Positions 1-13,000 of a stretch of 64,000 nt of DNA are shown one piece after another. Source of the stretch: Corythucha ciliata. Its lineage: Eukaryota > Arthropoda > Insecta > Hemiptera > Tingidae. The stretch is from contig CM075937.1 of the NCBI GenBank assembly GCA_038030265.1, positions 2,232,001-2,296,000 on the forward strand, given 5' to 3'. Both the position numbers and the translations under genes were made by a program. Each line of letters opens with the position of its first letter. The stretch's first letter is position 1. The notes below the pieces were generated by a model that was not told the DNA's origin, searched no databases, and saw only the letters and a program-made list of their open reading frames with translations.

Positions 1-890
1 CTTCGCCTATAAACCGCGAATAGGTGCGTTCTTTCAATTTCAGCCGCAAAAGAACAGTTTTTCCCCAATGTAACCTGTAAGTGAACGCTATTTCTCAATT
101 TTAGCCACGACAATTACACTATAATCAACAAAATTCTGTGACAATTTTGCCAATTCCTTTTCCCTCAATTTCAACCGCAAATTCGTGCTTTAATCTCAAT
201 TCTGCCTTGAGCAATTCCCCCCTTCAAATTTCAGCCGTGTAAAGGTCCACACAGTACTCATGTTAACGAATTTCATTAATTTTGATCCGGACGTTGCATC
301 GCGAACCTTAAAATAGGTGTTTTCCTCAATGTGCCTTAATTTTAGCCGAAAATAAGAACTTTTTCAAGAATGTGTGCGCTAAATCGCCCTCTTTCTCGAT
401 TGTACCCGCAAACTTGCTATACTATAAATGTATAAAAACAGTCGATTATCACTTTTTCGCAATGTTCACCGAGATGTCGGTTTGAGAAACCACGAACTGG
501 TGCCTTCTCTCAATTTTACCTGCGTGAATGAGCTCCATTTCTCAATTTTAGCCGTGAATTGGCATTTTTCCTCAATTTTAGCCGCAAATGAGCGATTTTT
601 CTCAATTCTACATTGAACGCGCAATTTATTTTGTCAATTTTAGCCGTGAAAAGAGCACTTTAAACCGTGAGTTAGCGCATTTTCTTAATTTCGGCCCGGA
701 CTTTGGATCGCGAAACCGCAAATTGGCGTGTTTTCTCAATTTCAACAGCGAACAATGAGCAGATTTATTTCTCAAGTTCAACGTGAATCAGCGCTATTTC
801 TCAATTCTAGCCGTGAATGGGTGTCAGTACTAGCCGGAAAATGTCCTTTTCATGGATTTCATCCGCAAACGAGGACTTTTTCTCAAGACG
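1..890 (+). repeat. Degenerate ~30 bp minisatellite, locus 1
   Basis: The stretch is a loose tandem array whose unit approximates TCTCAATTTTAGCCGCGAAT followed by TAGCG and a short T-run. Units diverge and vary in length, so the array is old. The same unit recurs at 12420-13600 (opposite strand), 39600-39800, 45030-46120 (both strands) and 51150-52290. Short open frames here are chance products of the repeat. Confidence 0.8.
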
Positions 891-972
891 TGCACCCCCC
901 CCCCCCAACAACTCCGAATCCGTGTGCCTGGCTGGCTGCCCACCCCTTGATCATGGGCTGGCTACGCCCCTG
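880..972. mobile_element. Right end of a hAT-type element (left end outside window)
   Basis: A C-tract at about 895-905 is followed by TGGCTACGCCCCTG at 959-972. Its reverse complement, CAGGGGCGTAGCCA, is a typical hAT terminal inverted repeat, and a related left-hand end occurs at 46126. The flanking 8 bp are gtggttgc. The matching left end must lie before position 1. The minisatellite at 1-890 would then be internal to this element. Confidence 0.5.
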
Positions 973-975
973 GTG

Positions 976-1236
976 GTTGCCAACGACAACGTGGTGATGT
1001 GGGGAGGGGGTCACACTTTTTACACAAACTTTTTACTTCCTAAATTTTTTTTGGACTTGAATTTGATGGATTAGAGCATTGAATGAATGTAAATTGCAAA
1101 TGAAAAACTGAGAGATTATTTTATTCAAACAAAATTTAGAATAAATCAGACTTGTTATCTCACAATCAGTCTTTTTTCTCTAGTCAACAGTCTTATACAT
1201 TTTTCCTTTTAAAATTACAAGTGAAAATTAAAATAA

Positions 1237-1273
<37 letters not shown>

Positions 1274-1495
1274 GCAAACTACGAGGAACTTTAAAATCTT
1301 CATATTGCCGAAAAGTTTATTTATTATAAAAATAATTTTAAGCTCTCATGAAAAAAGTTAACCTATGGAAGGCAAATCATTCATCAAAAGTAACAATCAC
1401 AGCGCAGAACAGCTCATTAATAGTTTATAAATAAGTATTATGTAATTCTCATGCAAAACTTGAGTTGATATCACAGCTGAGCAGGGAGATGATTT
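976..1495. other. Gene-free AT-rich stretch with (TAA)n
   Basis: No coding signal is seen. A (TAA)n microsatellite lies at about 1236-1273. Such tracts serve as 3' tails of CR1-like LINEs elsewhere in this window, but no LINE coding sequence adjoins this one. Confidence 0.5.
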
Positions 1496-2891
1496 AACAA
1501 TTTAGGCAAAATTTCTTTGTTATGTGCCCTCCGCAGACACGGCTTTAGCACTTGTGGCACCGTAAAACGGCTTTACCGATGGCTCGGGCAAAATTGGCAA
1601 TTTCCCAACTTAAGACGTTCTTTTTTCTGTCCGGCGGAAAAACTGTCAGTAGTACTCGGCAATGGCGATTGACTTGTGCCGGCGTTGTTCAAAAGAGAGT
1701 TGGAGGCCTCGGCTGGATCCGATGAAGTAGTCGGAGACTTTCTCGATGGATCCACTGTAGAGTCCTGCATAGGAGCAGCAGGTGGCAGTGACATCGCGAG
1801 GCTTTCTTTTATGCTGCTTTTGAGGTCACTATTGAAATATTTTGATTTCTTTAGTCTAGCTTCTTTCCAAGTGAACGACAGTTGCTCGTGTAGCTTGAGC
1901 AAAAAGTTCAACCGAGTAAGAGGCCTGCTTCGTTGAGTGAGGCACCTTTCTTCTTGCAACCTCATGAAGTTGTGTTGGTAAATTACGAAAGCATTTGCAC
2001 AAGCCAGGTTGACTATATCGTAAAACAAGCAAAGTGGCCACCTTTTTGTTTTACGATTGCAACTAGAGTTAGCACACAGCTGGTCGAGCGTATCGACACC
2101 TCCTTTAGTTGCGTTGTATGAGTGTATAATAAATGGTTTTTTGCTGTACGGGTGAAGTTCGGGCTGATCGTGCATGGATGACACTAGTCACCAGTTTTCC
2201 TTCTTTGGCCTTGTAAGAAACTGCCATCATTTCTTCGTGGTACAGGAACAGTGATGATCCAACTTTGCGGTTTTGAAACTTTAAGTCGACGAAATTCCGA
2301 GGAAGCTCTATTTTTTTTTTTTTTTATTGTCCCGACAACAGTAAGCCCTCGTTGGAGAAGTTCAGATACTAATGGGACGCTAGTGAACCAGTTGTCTAGT
2401 GTCACATTTCTACTTGTATTTTCAATACTTTTGACTAGATGTTTCACGAAGTGTGATGCCACCGGCTCATTTTGAGGCGTGCATCCTTTCCCGGTGTACG
2501 GAATGGCGTCAATCAGGTACTTTGTAGAAGAGTCCATCATGGCAATTATTTTAATGCCGTACTTAGCTGGCTTGTTGGGTAGATACATGCGGAATGAACA
2601 TCTTCCGCGAAAGCCAATAAGCTGCTCGTCTATTGTGACATAGCTTCCTGGCTTATACTGCTGTCTGCATTTGGTGATAAACATTTCCCAAAGTTCTGAA
2701 ATGGGAGCAAATTTATCCAAAGGATTTCGGCTAGTCTTGTCGTCAAAACGGAGAGCACGCACCAGAAATTCAAATCTTTTGATCGACATCGATGCTTTCA
2801 CAAATGTGACGATCACGACTAATACAGACGATTTCACGCCACAGCTGACTTGTTGCCTCATAACTGATGACGTTAATACAAAACTGGTCAT
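1496..2891 (-). pseudogene. piggyBac-family transposase, N-terminally truncated and frameshifted (copy A)
   Basis: The protein cuts and pastes DNA at TTAA sites in active family members. Two frames carry it. In 2184-2891 the first catalytic Asp is in TIDEQL (residue 88) next to GFRGR, and the second in LDNWFTS (residue 166). In 1573-2184 the motif NATKGGVDTLDQ (residues 24-35) gives the third. A frame change near 2184 separates them. The C-terminal cysteine/histidine zinc domain continues to about 1496 after another frame break. Roughly the first 200 residues expected of the family are missing beyond 2891, where a repeat begins. No convincing TTAA-flanked ends were found. It is a dead copy. 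Confidence 0.9.
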
Positions 2892-3480
2892 TTTACCCCA
2901 AAAATTACGATTTCATCCGAAAAACGTTCCTAAACTGACGAATTCGTGAATTCGGCAATTTTTAGGGTACAAATATAGTAATTTTAGCCATTTTAAAGAC
3001 ACGAATCGTCAGTTTTGCAATTTTCAGGGCTCAACTACCTAGTCCATCAAGCCAAGGCCATGAATTTTGCCCATTCCTGGTGCGCAAATTCTCGATTTTG
3101 CCATTTTCAGGGAAGAAATAATATTTTTAGTCATTTCCAGGGCACGTGAAGTCATTTTGGCCGTTTTCAGGGCTTGATTAGTCCGTCAAGCCAAAATCGC
3201 GCATTATGGTCATATATGGCTCAAGAATGGCCAGTCTGATCAATTTTAGAGCACGAATGGTCGATTTAGCTACTTTCGGGGGGTCATCATGATCTTTTTA
3301 GGCATTTTCAGAAGTTCACCAGTCGCCACCAATTTTTAGGGCGCGTGAAGTCCAGTTTTAGCCGTTTTAAAAACGTGAATCAACAGTTTTGTATTTTTGG
3401 GCGAGAGTTTAGTTACTTTAGCCGTTTTAATAGTGCAAATTACTACAGTTTTTACTATTTTTAGGCTGTGAAAAGGCTGT
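2892..3480. repeat. Second degenerate minisatellite (TTTTAGCCATTTTAAAG-like)
   Basis: Repeats of about 45-50 bp combine a TTTTAG/GCCATTTT core with CAGGGC and a CGAATCGTC-like segment. They resemble the locus 1 unit in TTTTAGCC but differ in the rest. It abuts the broken N-terminus of piggyBac copy A. Confidence 0.55.
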
Positions 3481-4345
3481 CAAACCAGTTTTAGTAGAGC
3501 GAACCACACCATTTCTCCAGCACCTCTCATGAGCAAATACTGAATCCGCGTCTGTCTGCGAAAATGGTATTCTAGGGCGCCAAAAACGGCGCATTTGGTC
3601 TTTGAACTATGTCACCCTTGCGATATCCTTTTTGTGAGCGACAAAACCCGTTGAAATTTATTTTTTTTATTAGTGAAATCCGTGAAGTTATTTTTTTAGT
3701 GAGCGCCCACGAAACAAAATGTAATTATCCTGAAAGATTTGTACTTTCAGAATGCATCTAGGGGTGGTCAACTGCCCCACTGAATCTGCATTTTTGAGTC
3801 TAGGGGAGGGCAGCTGCCTAGCCCAGCCCCCCATCTGGCTATGCCTATGTTCCTAGTAAAATTCGTGCATTGCAGTTTTTGATTCATGACTCACCTTCAT
3901 GTTTGCATTTGAGGCTGTGGGTTCGCCGTTCATAGGAGTTTTCTACGGATAAAGTTAGAAAAAGAATTGTATATTTTTTATAACCGATGCAAAAACACGT
4001 GAGCTAGGCAATTTCGTTGATAAACCTGACTAAACAGTGATAGTGACATTAAAAAGTTAAAGAACAGGCCCTCAGTCTCAGTAGTCACTTAAGTGACAAA
4101 ATCACTGGTTTTTGTCACAGTGACTGCACATTCACCGGAGCTAGTTGTCACTGTGACCGACAAAAGCTGTCACGTCACACCTCTAGTATCGATTGGTATT
4201 TGTTCTATCCCTAAAAGCCTAATGCGGGTCCGCAAACCTATCTACGGCATTCACAAACTGAAGGACTCGGACCCCCTCGGCCCTCGAGAATGTGATGCCT
4301 GGCAACCTATCTGTACAGAAAATGCGGAAACGAGTAGCCGCATAC
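3481..4345. other. Gene-free stretch with a hAT-like end near 3849
   Basis: No gene is recognised. At 3834-3849 the sequence ends in GGCTATGCCTATG after a C-rich stretch, resembling the right terminus of a hAT element. No matching left end was found in the window, so this is a tentative fragment. A run of CACTGTGACA-like words lies at about 4085-4175. Confidence 0.35.
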
Positions 4346-4348
4346 CTC

Positions 4349-4398
4349 TCACACTCAAAGTGTGAGCCGCACACTAGCTATGCACACTAAGTGCATAG
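4349..4398. repeat. Two adjacent perfect hairpins
   Basis: TCACACTCAAAGTGTGA (4349-4365) and the 21 bp palindrome at 4378-4398 (arms CTATGCAC/GTGCATAG) lie side by side at the 3' end of LINE A, overlapping the last codons of its RNase H frame. Confidence 0.6.
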
Positions 4399-5815
4399 CC
4401 GATTCCTCTTCCAACTCGCAGCCCCGACACATTGGGTCTGCCACCATTCCCATTGTGTGGAGGTGCTTACGAAGCGCATAGTGGCCTGTAAACATCCCCA
4501 CAACTCTCCGCATGCTGCCTCTACTTAGTGATAGCAGCCACATCGTCGCCTCCCTGTCCCATTCCCGAATGCAAGCCCTCGCTTCCCGACAGGCTGATAG
4601 GCTATTCCAACTCCTGGCGGCCTCCCTATCCGCCCAATCCTTTATCTGGGCTCTCCCCACTGTCTTGGAGACCGCAATAGTCGGCTCAGGTCCCCATACT
4701 TCCTTATTTGCCCCCTGTTTCACCATTTCATCAGTTTTCTCATTCCCCTCGTATACCCTGTGTCCAGGGATCCACGCGAGGGTCACTTCATTACCCATTC
4801 CCTGTAGCCTTGTGATGGCCCGCCGACAATCCGCCACCAAGGCCGACTCCACCACCGGCCTGGCCACCGCCCCCAGGGCTGCGCGGCGGTCCGCGTAGAT
4901 CACCACTTCCCTGAACCTCACACGCTTCCTAATTAGCTCCAGGACACAGTCATTTATCGCCACGACCTCTGCCTGACATACCGTGGCCAACTTTCCTAGG
5001 GGCCTACAGTTCCCACCTTCAAACTCCGGTATTCAGAACCCAGATCCTGTCATTCCCGATTCCAACTTAGACCCATCCGTGAAGCAATTCATGGTTCCCT
5101 CTTGCACCCTGAATTCCTCTCTCGTACTAACTCGAATCCGTATCTTCCTTCCTAAGTCCAATCGCTTCACGGTTTTGTCACTCCTCATCTGGGTGGCAGG
5201 CGCCACCCGCTGGAGTTCCGTCGCAACTTCCCTGTGTCCCAAATCTCTCCCCCTAACCGCCCATTTCCCATGGACTTGCAACCCATAACATGTTTCCATT
5301 GCGCGCATCTTGACCTCCAAATATAGGGGTCGCAGCCGAAGCAACATTTCCATCGCTGCCGTTGGAGTCGTCCTGAAGGCCCCCAGAGCCGCCAGACAGG
5401 CCAGACGCTGGACCCTGCCGAGCAACTCCCGCCGCCAGGACCACTCCACCGCTTTCCACCAAGCCAAAGCGCCATACAATATTCTGGGCCTAATTATACC
5501 TGTGTATAGCCACAGCATCCGTTGGGGGGTTAAGCCCCAGGTACTCCCCACTACTCGCCTACATTGATGAAATGTCCTTACCGCTCGTTTACACACATTG
5601 TCCACGTGGTTCCTCCACGACAGTTTACCGTTCAGGGTCACCCCCAAATATTTAGCTTCTGACACCCTTTCTATTTCTCTTCCGTTCATCCTAATTGGCC
5701 CCCACCCTGCCAAGCTCCTCTTCTTCCCCTCCATCGGCGGAACCACCCCACTGGGCCCTGCCTGATCCTTTGGAGGGATCGCATCGCCCTCAATCTCCAT
5801 AGCCGTGTCGTGGGG
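4355..5815 (-). pseudogene. RNase H-type LINE A: ORF2 remnant (RT thumb and RNase H)
   Basis: The frame at 5033-5800 contains the RT thumb, with AKYLGVTLNGKLSW, LYTGIIRPRILYG and LGAFRTTPTAAME, and enters RNase H at CFTDGSK. The frame at 4355-4990 completes RNase H: CQAEVVAINDC, IYADRRAALGA and LAWIPGHRVYEGNEKTDE. A frame break separates them near 4990-5040. The endonuclease, fingers and palm (with the YADD/FADD box) are absent, because an internal deletion joins the ORF1 C-terminus directly to the thumb near 5710. RNase H-bearing LINEs belong to the I/R1/LOA side of the Jockey superfamily. LINE B (46216-50784) is a related but clearly diverged copy. Confidence 0.88.
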
Positions 5816-6732
5816 CTCATTATTGTTCCCCCCCCCACTAGCAACTCATCATCCTCCCCCCACCTTCTCTTGGAAAGCACCCAAAACCTTACCCTCGTAA
5901 ACTCCACCCCCAAATGGCCCACCTTCCTGACAATCTCCGCGTCCTTATCGGGCACCTCGATCGTCAGCTCAGTTGACACGCCATTCGGGTCTCTACGAAA
6001 TCCTACTAACTGCCACGACCCTATGTCGAGGCCAACCAATTTCATGAACCTCAATACCTTCTCTTTTGCCTGCGTCATACCCGTGACAACGCCCCTAATC
6101 CTAGTCGACGTCGGTATGTCACTCAGTAGGCATACATTCAACCCCCTCTGCCTGCCCGGTTCTTTTAGGCACTCTACAAATCTCCTCGCCGACTCAACGT
6201 CCCCACAGGTAAACAAGTAAATTTTGCTATCCTCCACTAGCCCCGAATCCATAAATCGGCTTACCCCACATTCACTGTCCAACATCGCCTCCATGGCAAA
6301 GTCTCTCAGCTCCAACGCCTCATCCACCTTCCTGATCGCGACCCGCGCTTGTATGGGCACTTTCGCTCTCTTCGCCTGGCTCACCGTTTCTGGCCCGGCT
6401 TGAGTTTGCGATACCGCCCCCACCTCTTCCCTGACCCTTTTTGTGGGTCCCTTCACCTCTGGAGGATTGTTGTGCGATCCCGTTCGCACCCTCTTCCCCA
6501 CTCGCCTATCGCTATCCTCCCGCCTAGCCCTTTCCTCTTCCTTCTTCCTACTCAGTTCCTCCATCTCGATTCTTTGTCTCTCGAATCGACCTCTAAACCC
6601 CGTTTGGACTTCCCTTTTCGCGTCTTTCCTCTTCCCTACGCTCCCTTTGGGCCTTTTTAATACGTTTTCGGGCCTTTTTACCGTCCCTACGCGGCCTCCG
6701 TCCGACGTGAGTGAAGTCACCCTCACTCTCAT
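5686..6732 (-). pseudogene. LINE A ORF1 (DUF4780-like)
   Basis: A basic, charged N-terminal half (KRK, RKKEEERARREDSDRR) precedes a globular segment with SRFMDSGLVEDSKIYLFTCG and IRGVVTGM. These match the DUF4780-like part of LINE B ORF1 (FVDSGLVQESKLYVMTCG). ORF1 proteins of this kind bind the element RNA. Near 5830 a G-tract (C-tract on plus) shifts the frame: the correct continuation is the MEIEGDA frame at 5033-5800, so the carboxy tail here is out of frame. Next to it the internal deletion removes most of ORF2. Confidence 0.82.
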
Positions 6733-7364
6733 CAGCTAATAGCCCTTCCTTTTCATTCGCGCCCCAGTAGATTTTTCATTACCGACCTTTCCGGTCGTCG
6801 ATTTCTCGTCAACCAGGTCATCCATGGAGGGTGTCGACGTATTGTCACCCGATGTGATTGAAAGAACCTTGGGTTCTTTCCACATAGCTTGGGGGGGGTC
6901 CTCCTTCCCCCCCTCGCCCTGCCATCACAGATCGTCCTCTCTCGCCCGTAAACTTTTCCACAGAACAACCCGTGTGTGTTATTTCGTTCACTGGCACTTC
7001 AACTTCATCCACCCGACGAAAAAACTCGTCGAAAAACCAAGAAAAAACCACTAAAATCGTAGAGCTACGATTAAATAATAAATTCCACACTATAAGTGGT
7101 GAAGGTGTAACACTAGTTCCGTAATGAAACACACAAGCGTAGCACGAATGGAGTAAAGAAATGCCTCAGTGCTGCACCGCTACACTAGTGTAGCACGAGT
7201 GGAGCAAAGAAACAAACCTTTTGTAGTATACGTTACACTTGAATAATTATTGGATCGACTCTACAAACCCACATGAGTATCAACAATTCATGTTCAGTCA
7301 CAGATAGAAAAATTAAAAGTATAGTTTTTGACTTCAAATTTGGGTGAACTAAATTACATTCAAA
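6733..7364. other. LINE A 5' flank and host gene upstream region
   Basis: About 6740-7070 reads as GC-rich 5' sequence of LINE A. At 7138-7161 and 7193-7216 a direct duplication of gtagcacgaRtggagYaaag occurs. An in-frame TAA lies upstream of the ATG at 7365. No clear TATA box or other promoter element could be identified for the host gene. Confidence 0.45.
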
Positions 7365-7454
7365 ATGAATGGTGGCGCTAAATTTCTGGTAAAAGCGGGA
7401 GCGACAGTCAAAAAGATCAAAGTGCTTCCTACTAACCGAGTCATCGAAAGCCGG
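7365..7454 (+). CDS. Host gene exon 1
   Basis: Thirty codons from MNGGAKFLVKAG to NRVIESR, ending at CGG before donor GTGGGT. The phase is 0. This is the least certain exon, because exon 2 also begins with ATG. Confidence 0.62.
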
Positions 7455-10008
7455 GTGGGTATAATGAATACATTATAAGTGAAGTGGTGGGGAGTGGTGA
7501 GGGGCTAACGGCTCGTGGAACAATGTGAACATCAGCGTACTCTTGCTCTTCTTGGAATGCCACGCATTATGTGTTCCCTTCAACCTATGGAACAGCCGAA
7601 ATTCTCCTGGTTAGGGTAGAGCGATGTTATAACACGGTAGCAGTGATTTCCCACCTCCGTCCTTTTTGTTATTTTTCCTAGGAATGGTTTAGGACGAGGA
7701 GGAAACTTTAATAAAGCTAAGACCCATCCTGTTCTTACAGATGGCCCTTAAGTTGGAAGATTTGATCGGAAAGAAGAAAGAGGTGAATCAGGTACTAGAT
7801 TTGTCAAAGTCTACAGTAAACAGCGATGAAGAGTTCAAAAGGCTCATGGAAAAAGTCCCGGAATTCCGTATCAAACCCGAGAAGGTACGTGCGTTTTAAG
7901 TTTAAGTTTCAATGGGCTCACTCTGAGTTCACTTTGTCGTCAAGTCCCGTTCACAAGAACCTACTGAGGAGTCTGGGGGGCAAGTTCAAAGGGGTGTTAT
8001 AAGGTCTCTTCGGGCGACCCTCCAAACCTGCAAAAGTTGAAAATTTTGCAAGTTGTGCAGCTTTTAAACCAATTGAACACACTTTGCTATGCAAACAACC
8101 TAAAAATTTGTAACTTTTGTAGGTCGCCCGAAAAGACCTATAATTTTAACACGGCGTTATCCTATCACAATTAAAATGGTTGTCACGTGGATACCAACCT
8201 TGTTATTCCATATAATAACACTCCTTCGTACTTCAGCCCCTGTGCAACCAAAAAAGCAAATGGTTTGTGAACGGGGCCTATAATCTTGCTGCAAAATAAT
8301 GTTGGTACTCTCTACGAACTTCCGTTTATATTGAATATTTAAATAAAATATAAACAAAAGCGAATGGAATCTGTGGAGAGGACCAACATTGTTTTGCCGC
8401 GACATAACCCCACTATAAGTATACACTGCCCACCACTCACCAATTAGGGATTAATCTTGCCTCTTCCTCCCTTTCCTAAATAACTCAAAACCTTAAGATT
8501 CGACCGGAAGACATCAAAATACAGGACGGACTGCCTAAAAGGCGATCGAGATCGACGAGAAGAAAAAGTCCGGGGCAAGGTCCTCGAGGTCAGTATCAAT
8601 TCGCCGATCCCATTCCTGAAGAAATGAGGTCGGTTAAGCTCGAAGATTTGTGCCCGGTGAACATTCAATGGAACATGCTTACGACCCTTCGGCCGAAAAG
8701 CAAAGCGGACACCGAGTATTTTTCCAGGTAACGGACAGTTCAGAAGCACCTCTATATACATACTGCTAAAATCTGGCCCTGGCACATGCCTCCCACTCCC
8801 AAACGGGAGACAGAGGTGTCAGTTTCACTTCCCCCGACCAATGTCCGAAGCAGGGGCGGATCCAAAGGGGGGGTTATGGGGGTAACTACCCCCCCCCCCA
8901 CCAGGATTTCGGAAAAGTTGATTTTTTAATAAAGATAGAGAGAACATCACGACGATTTCCTGAGGACAAGCAGTGGTTGGCAATCCAAAATGTCATTAAC
9001 TTTGGAATTGTGTCACTAACAAGTTACCTGACTGCTGGTCTATACATGTAGATGGTTGTTTAAATTCTAAAGGAAATTCAGTGCTCTAAAATGTCTTAAA
9101 GCTAGATTTTCCTAGCAGCGCAAAACGCTCAGCGCAGCGTCATTTAAATTGTTTCCCAGTCGAAAAGTGAAGACGTAACCAGTGGCGTCCATCCCCCCCT
9201 GAAAGCTGGAGGCACTCCCCCCCCCTGAAAAGAGCTTACCCCCCCAAACAGAATTGATGATATCCATCACAGCATCACACACACAGAGGATCTAAATAGA
9301 GTTTATACTTGTGCGGTGCGTTGAATGCGACGGGGAAAAACATTGTTGGGGCGAATTCATAGACTCTTCTTGAACTCACACCGAATACCATTTGCATAAT
9401 ATGAAATTCAGCCTCGGAGCCATTCGTTTCCACTCGTCTTTTTTATTGTGATCAAAACTGTTTTGAAAGGTTCCTTGACTCAAGGTAATTTCAAGGAATA
9501 TTCATAAATATGGACCTAGGGCCCGTATTTATGAACGTTCCTTGAATCTTCCTTGAGTCAAGTAACCGTTGAGAACCGTTTTGATCACAATAAAAACACC
9601 AAATGCATGCATAAAGTTGTAGACGTAGGAGCCTATATTGTCTGTCTTTGATCGTTGAGGTGCGACAAAAATGAACTAGACTCGGCTGCTCGCATCTTCA
9701 ACGTATGGGAGTACAGCTGGAGTTGTACTTGTATTGTTTCATTTGTACTTCCATGCGCTGAAGATGGCGAGCAGCCGAAACCGACCCGTTTTTGACGCAC
9801 CTCAACGAGGGAAGACGGACAATGTAAGCTCCTGATGCTACAACTTTATGCATGCATTACCTACCCTCGTATTTTAAGCGATCTTACTAAAAGTATCATT
9901 AAAAACAAATTTTTCTATGAATTTCAAGGGCTCCTTAATGTCAAGAAACGTTCATAAAATACGGCGGGCATTAGTTTCCCTTTCGTTTTTTTCAGCTCTC
10001 TTCAGATC

Positions 10009-10065
<57 letters not shown>

Positions 10066-13000
10066 CATTATTATTATTATTGTTATTGGCACAAAAACTG
10101 TAGAGGTGTAGCCGCTTGTCGCTTATCATTGTTATTATTTTTAACCTATAGCCGCGGTGCTCTGTTTCAGATCTGCCCTGCCCTGCCTCGCCACACGGAA
10201 CGCGAACTGCCGCGCGGACTGGTCCGCTCGCTAAAAAACCATGACAACGTGGGTGAGATATACCCCGTTACCAAAGTTTTTCCGCAAGCGGACCAGTCCG
10301 CGCGGCAGTTCGCTTTCGGTGTGGCGAGGCCAACGCGTGCGTTAGCCAAATTTCTCAGCGGATTATTTTCAATTATTCACCTTAATTGTTTATTTCGCTA
10401 ACGCTTGCGTTAAGGCCCTTTTGACACTTGAGATTCCGGTATCCGATTCCCGTGTCGAGGATACTGAACTTTCACTAGACAAGGCGCTCCTTCACACTTG
10501 TATTCCGGAATCGCATACTTTTAGTATCCGACACCGGAATCTTAAGTGCGAAAGCGCCCTGAGAATTACAGAATAGTGAAACTGAGGGACATATTTCTTA
10601 TTTTTTATTTCTTGTTTTTTTATTTTATTTATTTATTTGCCCATGGATCATTTCTTCAACAAAAACTCTTCCTAAAAAAAGATTCGGACTTCTCCCACTA
10701 AGTCAATAGACTTGTGCTGGGAGAAGAGCTATGACGTCACTACTTCTTTATCACACTTTAGAGCAAAATGTAACCTTAATCCAACAATTTATAATAATAT
10801 TAATAATAATAATAATAATAATAATAACAACAAACCAACAGAGAGCACCAAACATAAACAACCCCAGAGCACCTTTTAAATCACATTTTTTTAACAATGT
10901 CAACGATGTAACGCTTGAAGCTCTTTACAGTACCAAATAAATTCACATTAATTTTATGTTTATACAGAAAAAGGAGGGCTTGGTAATTTGATCCACGTTT
11001 TATAAACTCCGTCCTTGCTCTTAGTAGCCGTAATATGCGTGCACGGATACGATACAAATTCTAGTTTTGAAAATCGTCTTTTATACAAAATAACACACGC
11101 CTCGACTTGTCACTGAGAATATCCAAATTTATATCACCCGCGGTAATCGCTATTTCATTGTCTCTAATGAGAGAGATGTGCCTTCCAAGACCCTGCAAAA
11201 AAGAGGGAAGATTTCTATCCGGTGAGCGATATATTGCCGTAAGAGAGACATCCTGCATGCCCCATTTCAAGACTAGATGGACCGAGTTACATTCCTCCAA
11301 TACATCGAGCTCAATATTTTTAACCGAAATACTGTTTTTATTTACGTAGACAGACACTCCCTCAGCTTTGTTGACATTCACCCGATTTATGAAAGTATCA
11401 AAACCCTCGAATACAAAAGATAAAAGGTCACTGTTCCACGTTTCCGTTAGTATAATAACATCAAACTCGAAATTTAATGACAAAATAAAAGCTTTAAAAG
11501 CATCGACATTTTTCTTAGCACTTCTAATATTACAAGAAATTATTTTATTGTTCCTATCATCTCCAAGCTTATTCTCTAGACTACTTAAATCCCTAATTGT
11601 GAACGTTTGAAATATTTTATGATCATCCAAAAAGTTACTAATATCAACAGCCATGAAAATATATTTAAGCTTACGATACATTACTTCCCTAATGCACCTT
11701 AGTCGATCTTCATTATACATGACATGCTTCTTATTATTTGGACTTTAGCCCCATCCTCCTTCCTTACACATATTTTGAGATTTGTCACTCAAACATATTT
11801 ATAATTTTTTTCCCTCGCCCTTATCTTTACCTTATACAATAGCTCCCTTCTGTACGCAGACAGGTTTTCATTAACATAAATAAATGGACTATTCTGTAAC
11901 TTTTCCGCATCGGATTTTCTATAACGAAAAGTCAACTGATTTCATTGATTTTAAATAAAATGAATGAAATCGCATGACTTTCCGATATGAAATTCGATAC
12001 GGGAAAAAGTTACAGAATCACCTCCCTGACTCGATCAAGATTCAATTTTATTTATTTGGTTTTATTACTTTTCTTTGACTCATTTTCATGAAGAACTACA
12101 TTCAGTGCTAGCCTTATGGGGGGGGGGGACCGCCCGGGGGCGCGTCAAGCAAAACGAGGGGGCCGAGGGTGAAAGGGCGGACGGCTGAATATAAGAATAG
12201 TTTTTGTCACAGCGAGTGAGGAAAGCGCCACTTTAGCCGCGAGTTTCGCACTAAAGCTGTCCTAGCAGTAACGGAAATGTATTTTCGTTTCACTCTGTGA
12301 CGTGATGTTCGGAAATACCCCGCTAAGATTGTTTGCTAAGAAGTATTTCTTTCGTCAAGAGAATGAGTGCCTTTGTACAAATAACCACTTTATTCAGAGG
12401 TCAAGCGAAATGCACTAATTCGCGCCTCCCGGAAGCAACTTTACGCCTGAAATACAAAAAATACGCTGATCTCCAGTTTTTGTAGGTCTTATGGCGGCTA
12501 AAATTGAGTAGGTGCACTAATGTGCTGAACTTCGGGTAAGTGGAAGTGGCTAAAAGTTCGGAAAGTGCAAATATTAGAAGAATTCGAGGTTTCTCGATGC
12601 AACCTCCAGGAGCTAATTTGGGGATGGAATTGAGAAAAATGGTTAATTCACGTCTGAAACTGAGTATTATCGCTAATTCTCGTGAATCAGAGAATTTTCT
12701 CAATTTCAGCCGTGAATCAGCCATTTTTCTGTGCTTACACAAGTAAAGAAAAAACGCTAAATAACGGCTAAAATTAAGAAAAATTCTTTGCTAATTGGTG
12801 GGGGGGGGGTTAAAATTATAACAAGTGCTAATTCACGAATGAAATCGCCAAGTCGCAGCTAAAATGGAGAAAAATAGCTAATTACGGCTAAAGTGAAAAA
12901 AATTACTATAGTTGAACCAAACTCTGATGGATTTTTTAAACAAAATTTCAAGATGTAAATGAACCTATAATGGTTCCATTAGAATGTGGTTCAACTATAA

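Noticed and set aside
1676..1936. Plus-strand frame over piggyBac copy A
   Set aside because: Antisense shadow of the transposase; no independent motif or splice signal.
6349..6739. Plus-strand frames over LINE A ORF1
   Set aside because: Antisense shadows of a GC-rich coding region.
9917..10111. Open frame with a long isoleucine run
   Set aside because: It is translation of the (ATT)n microsatellite.
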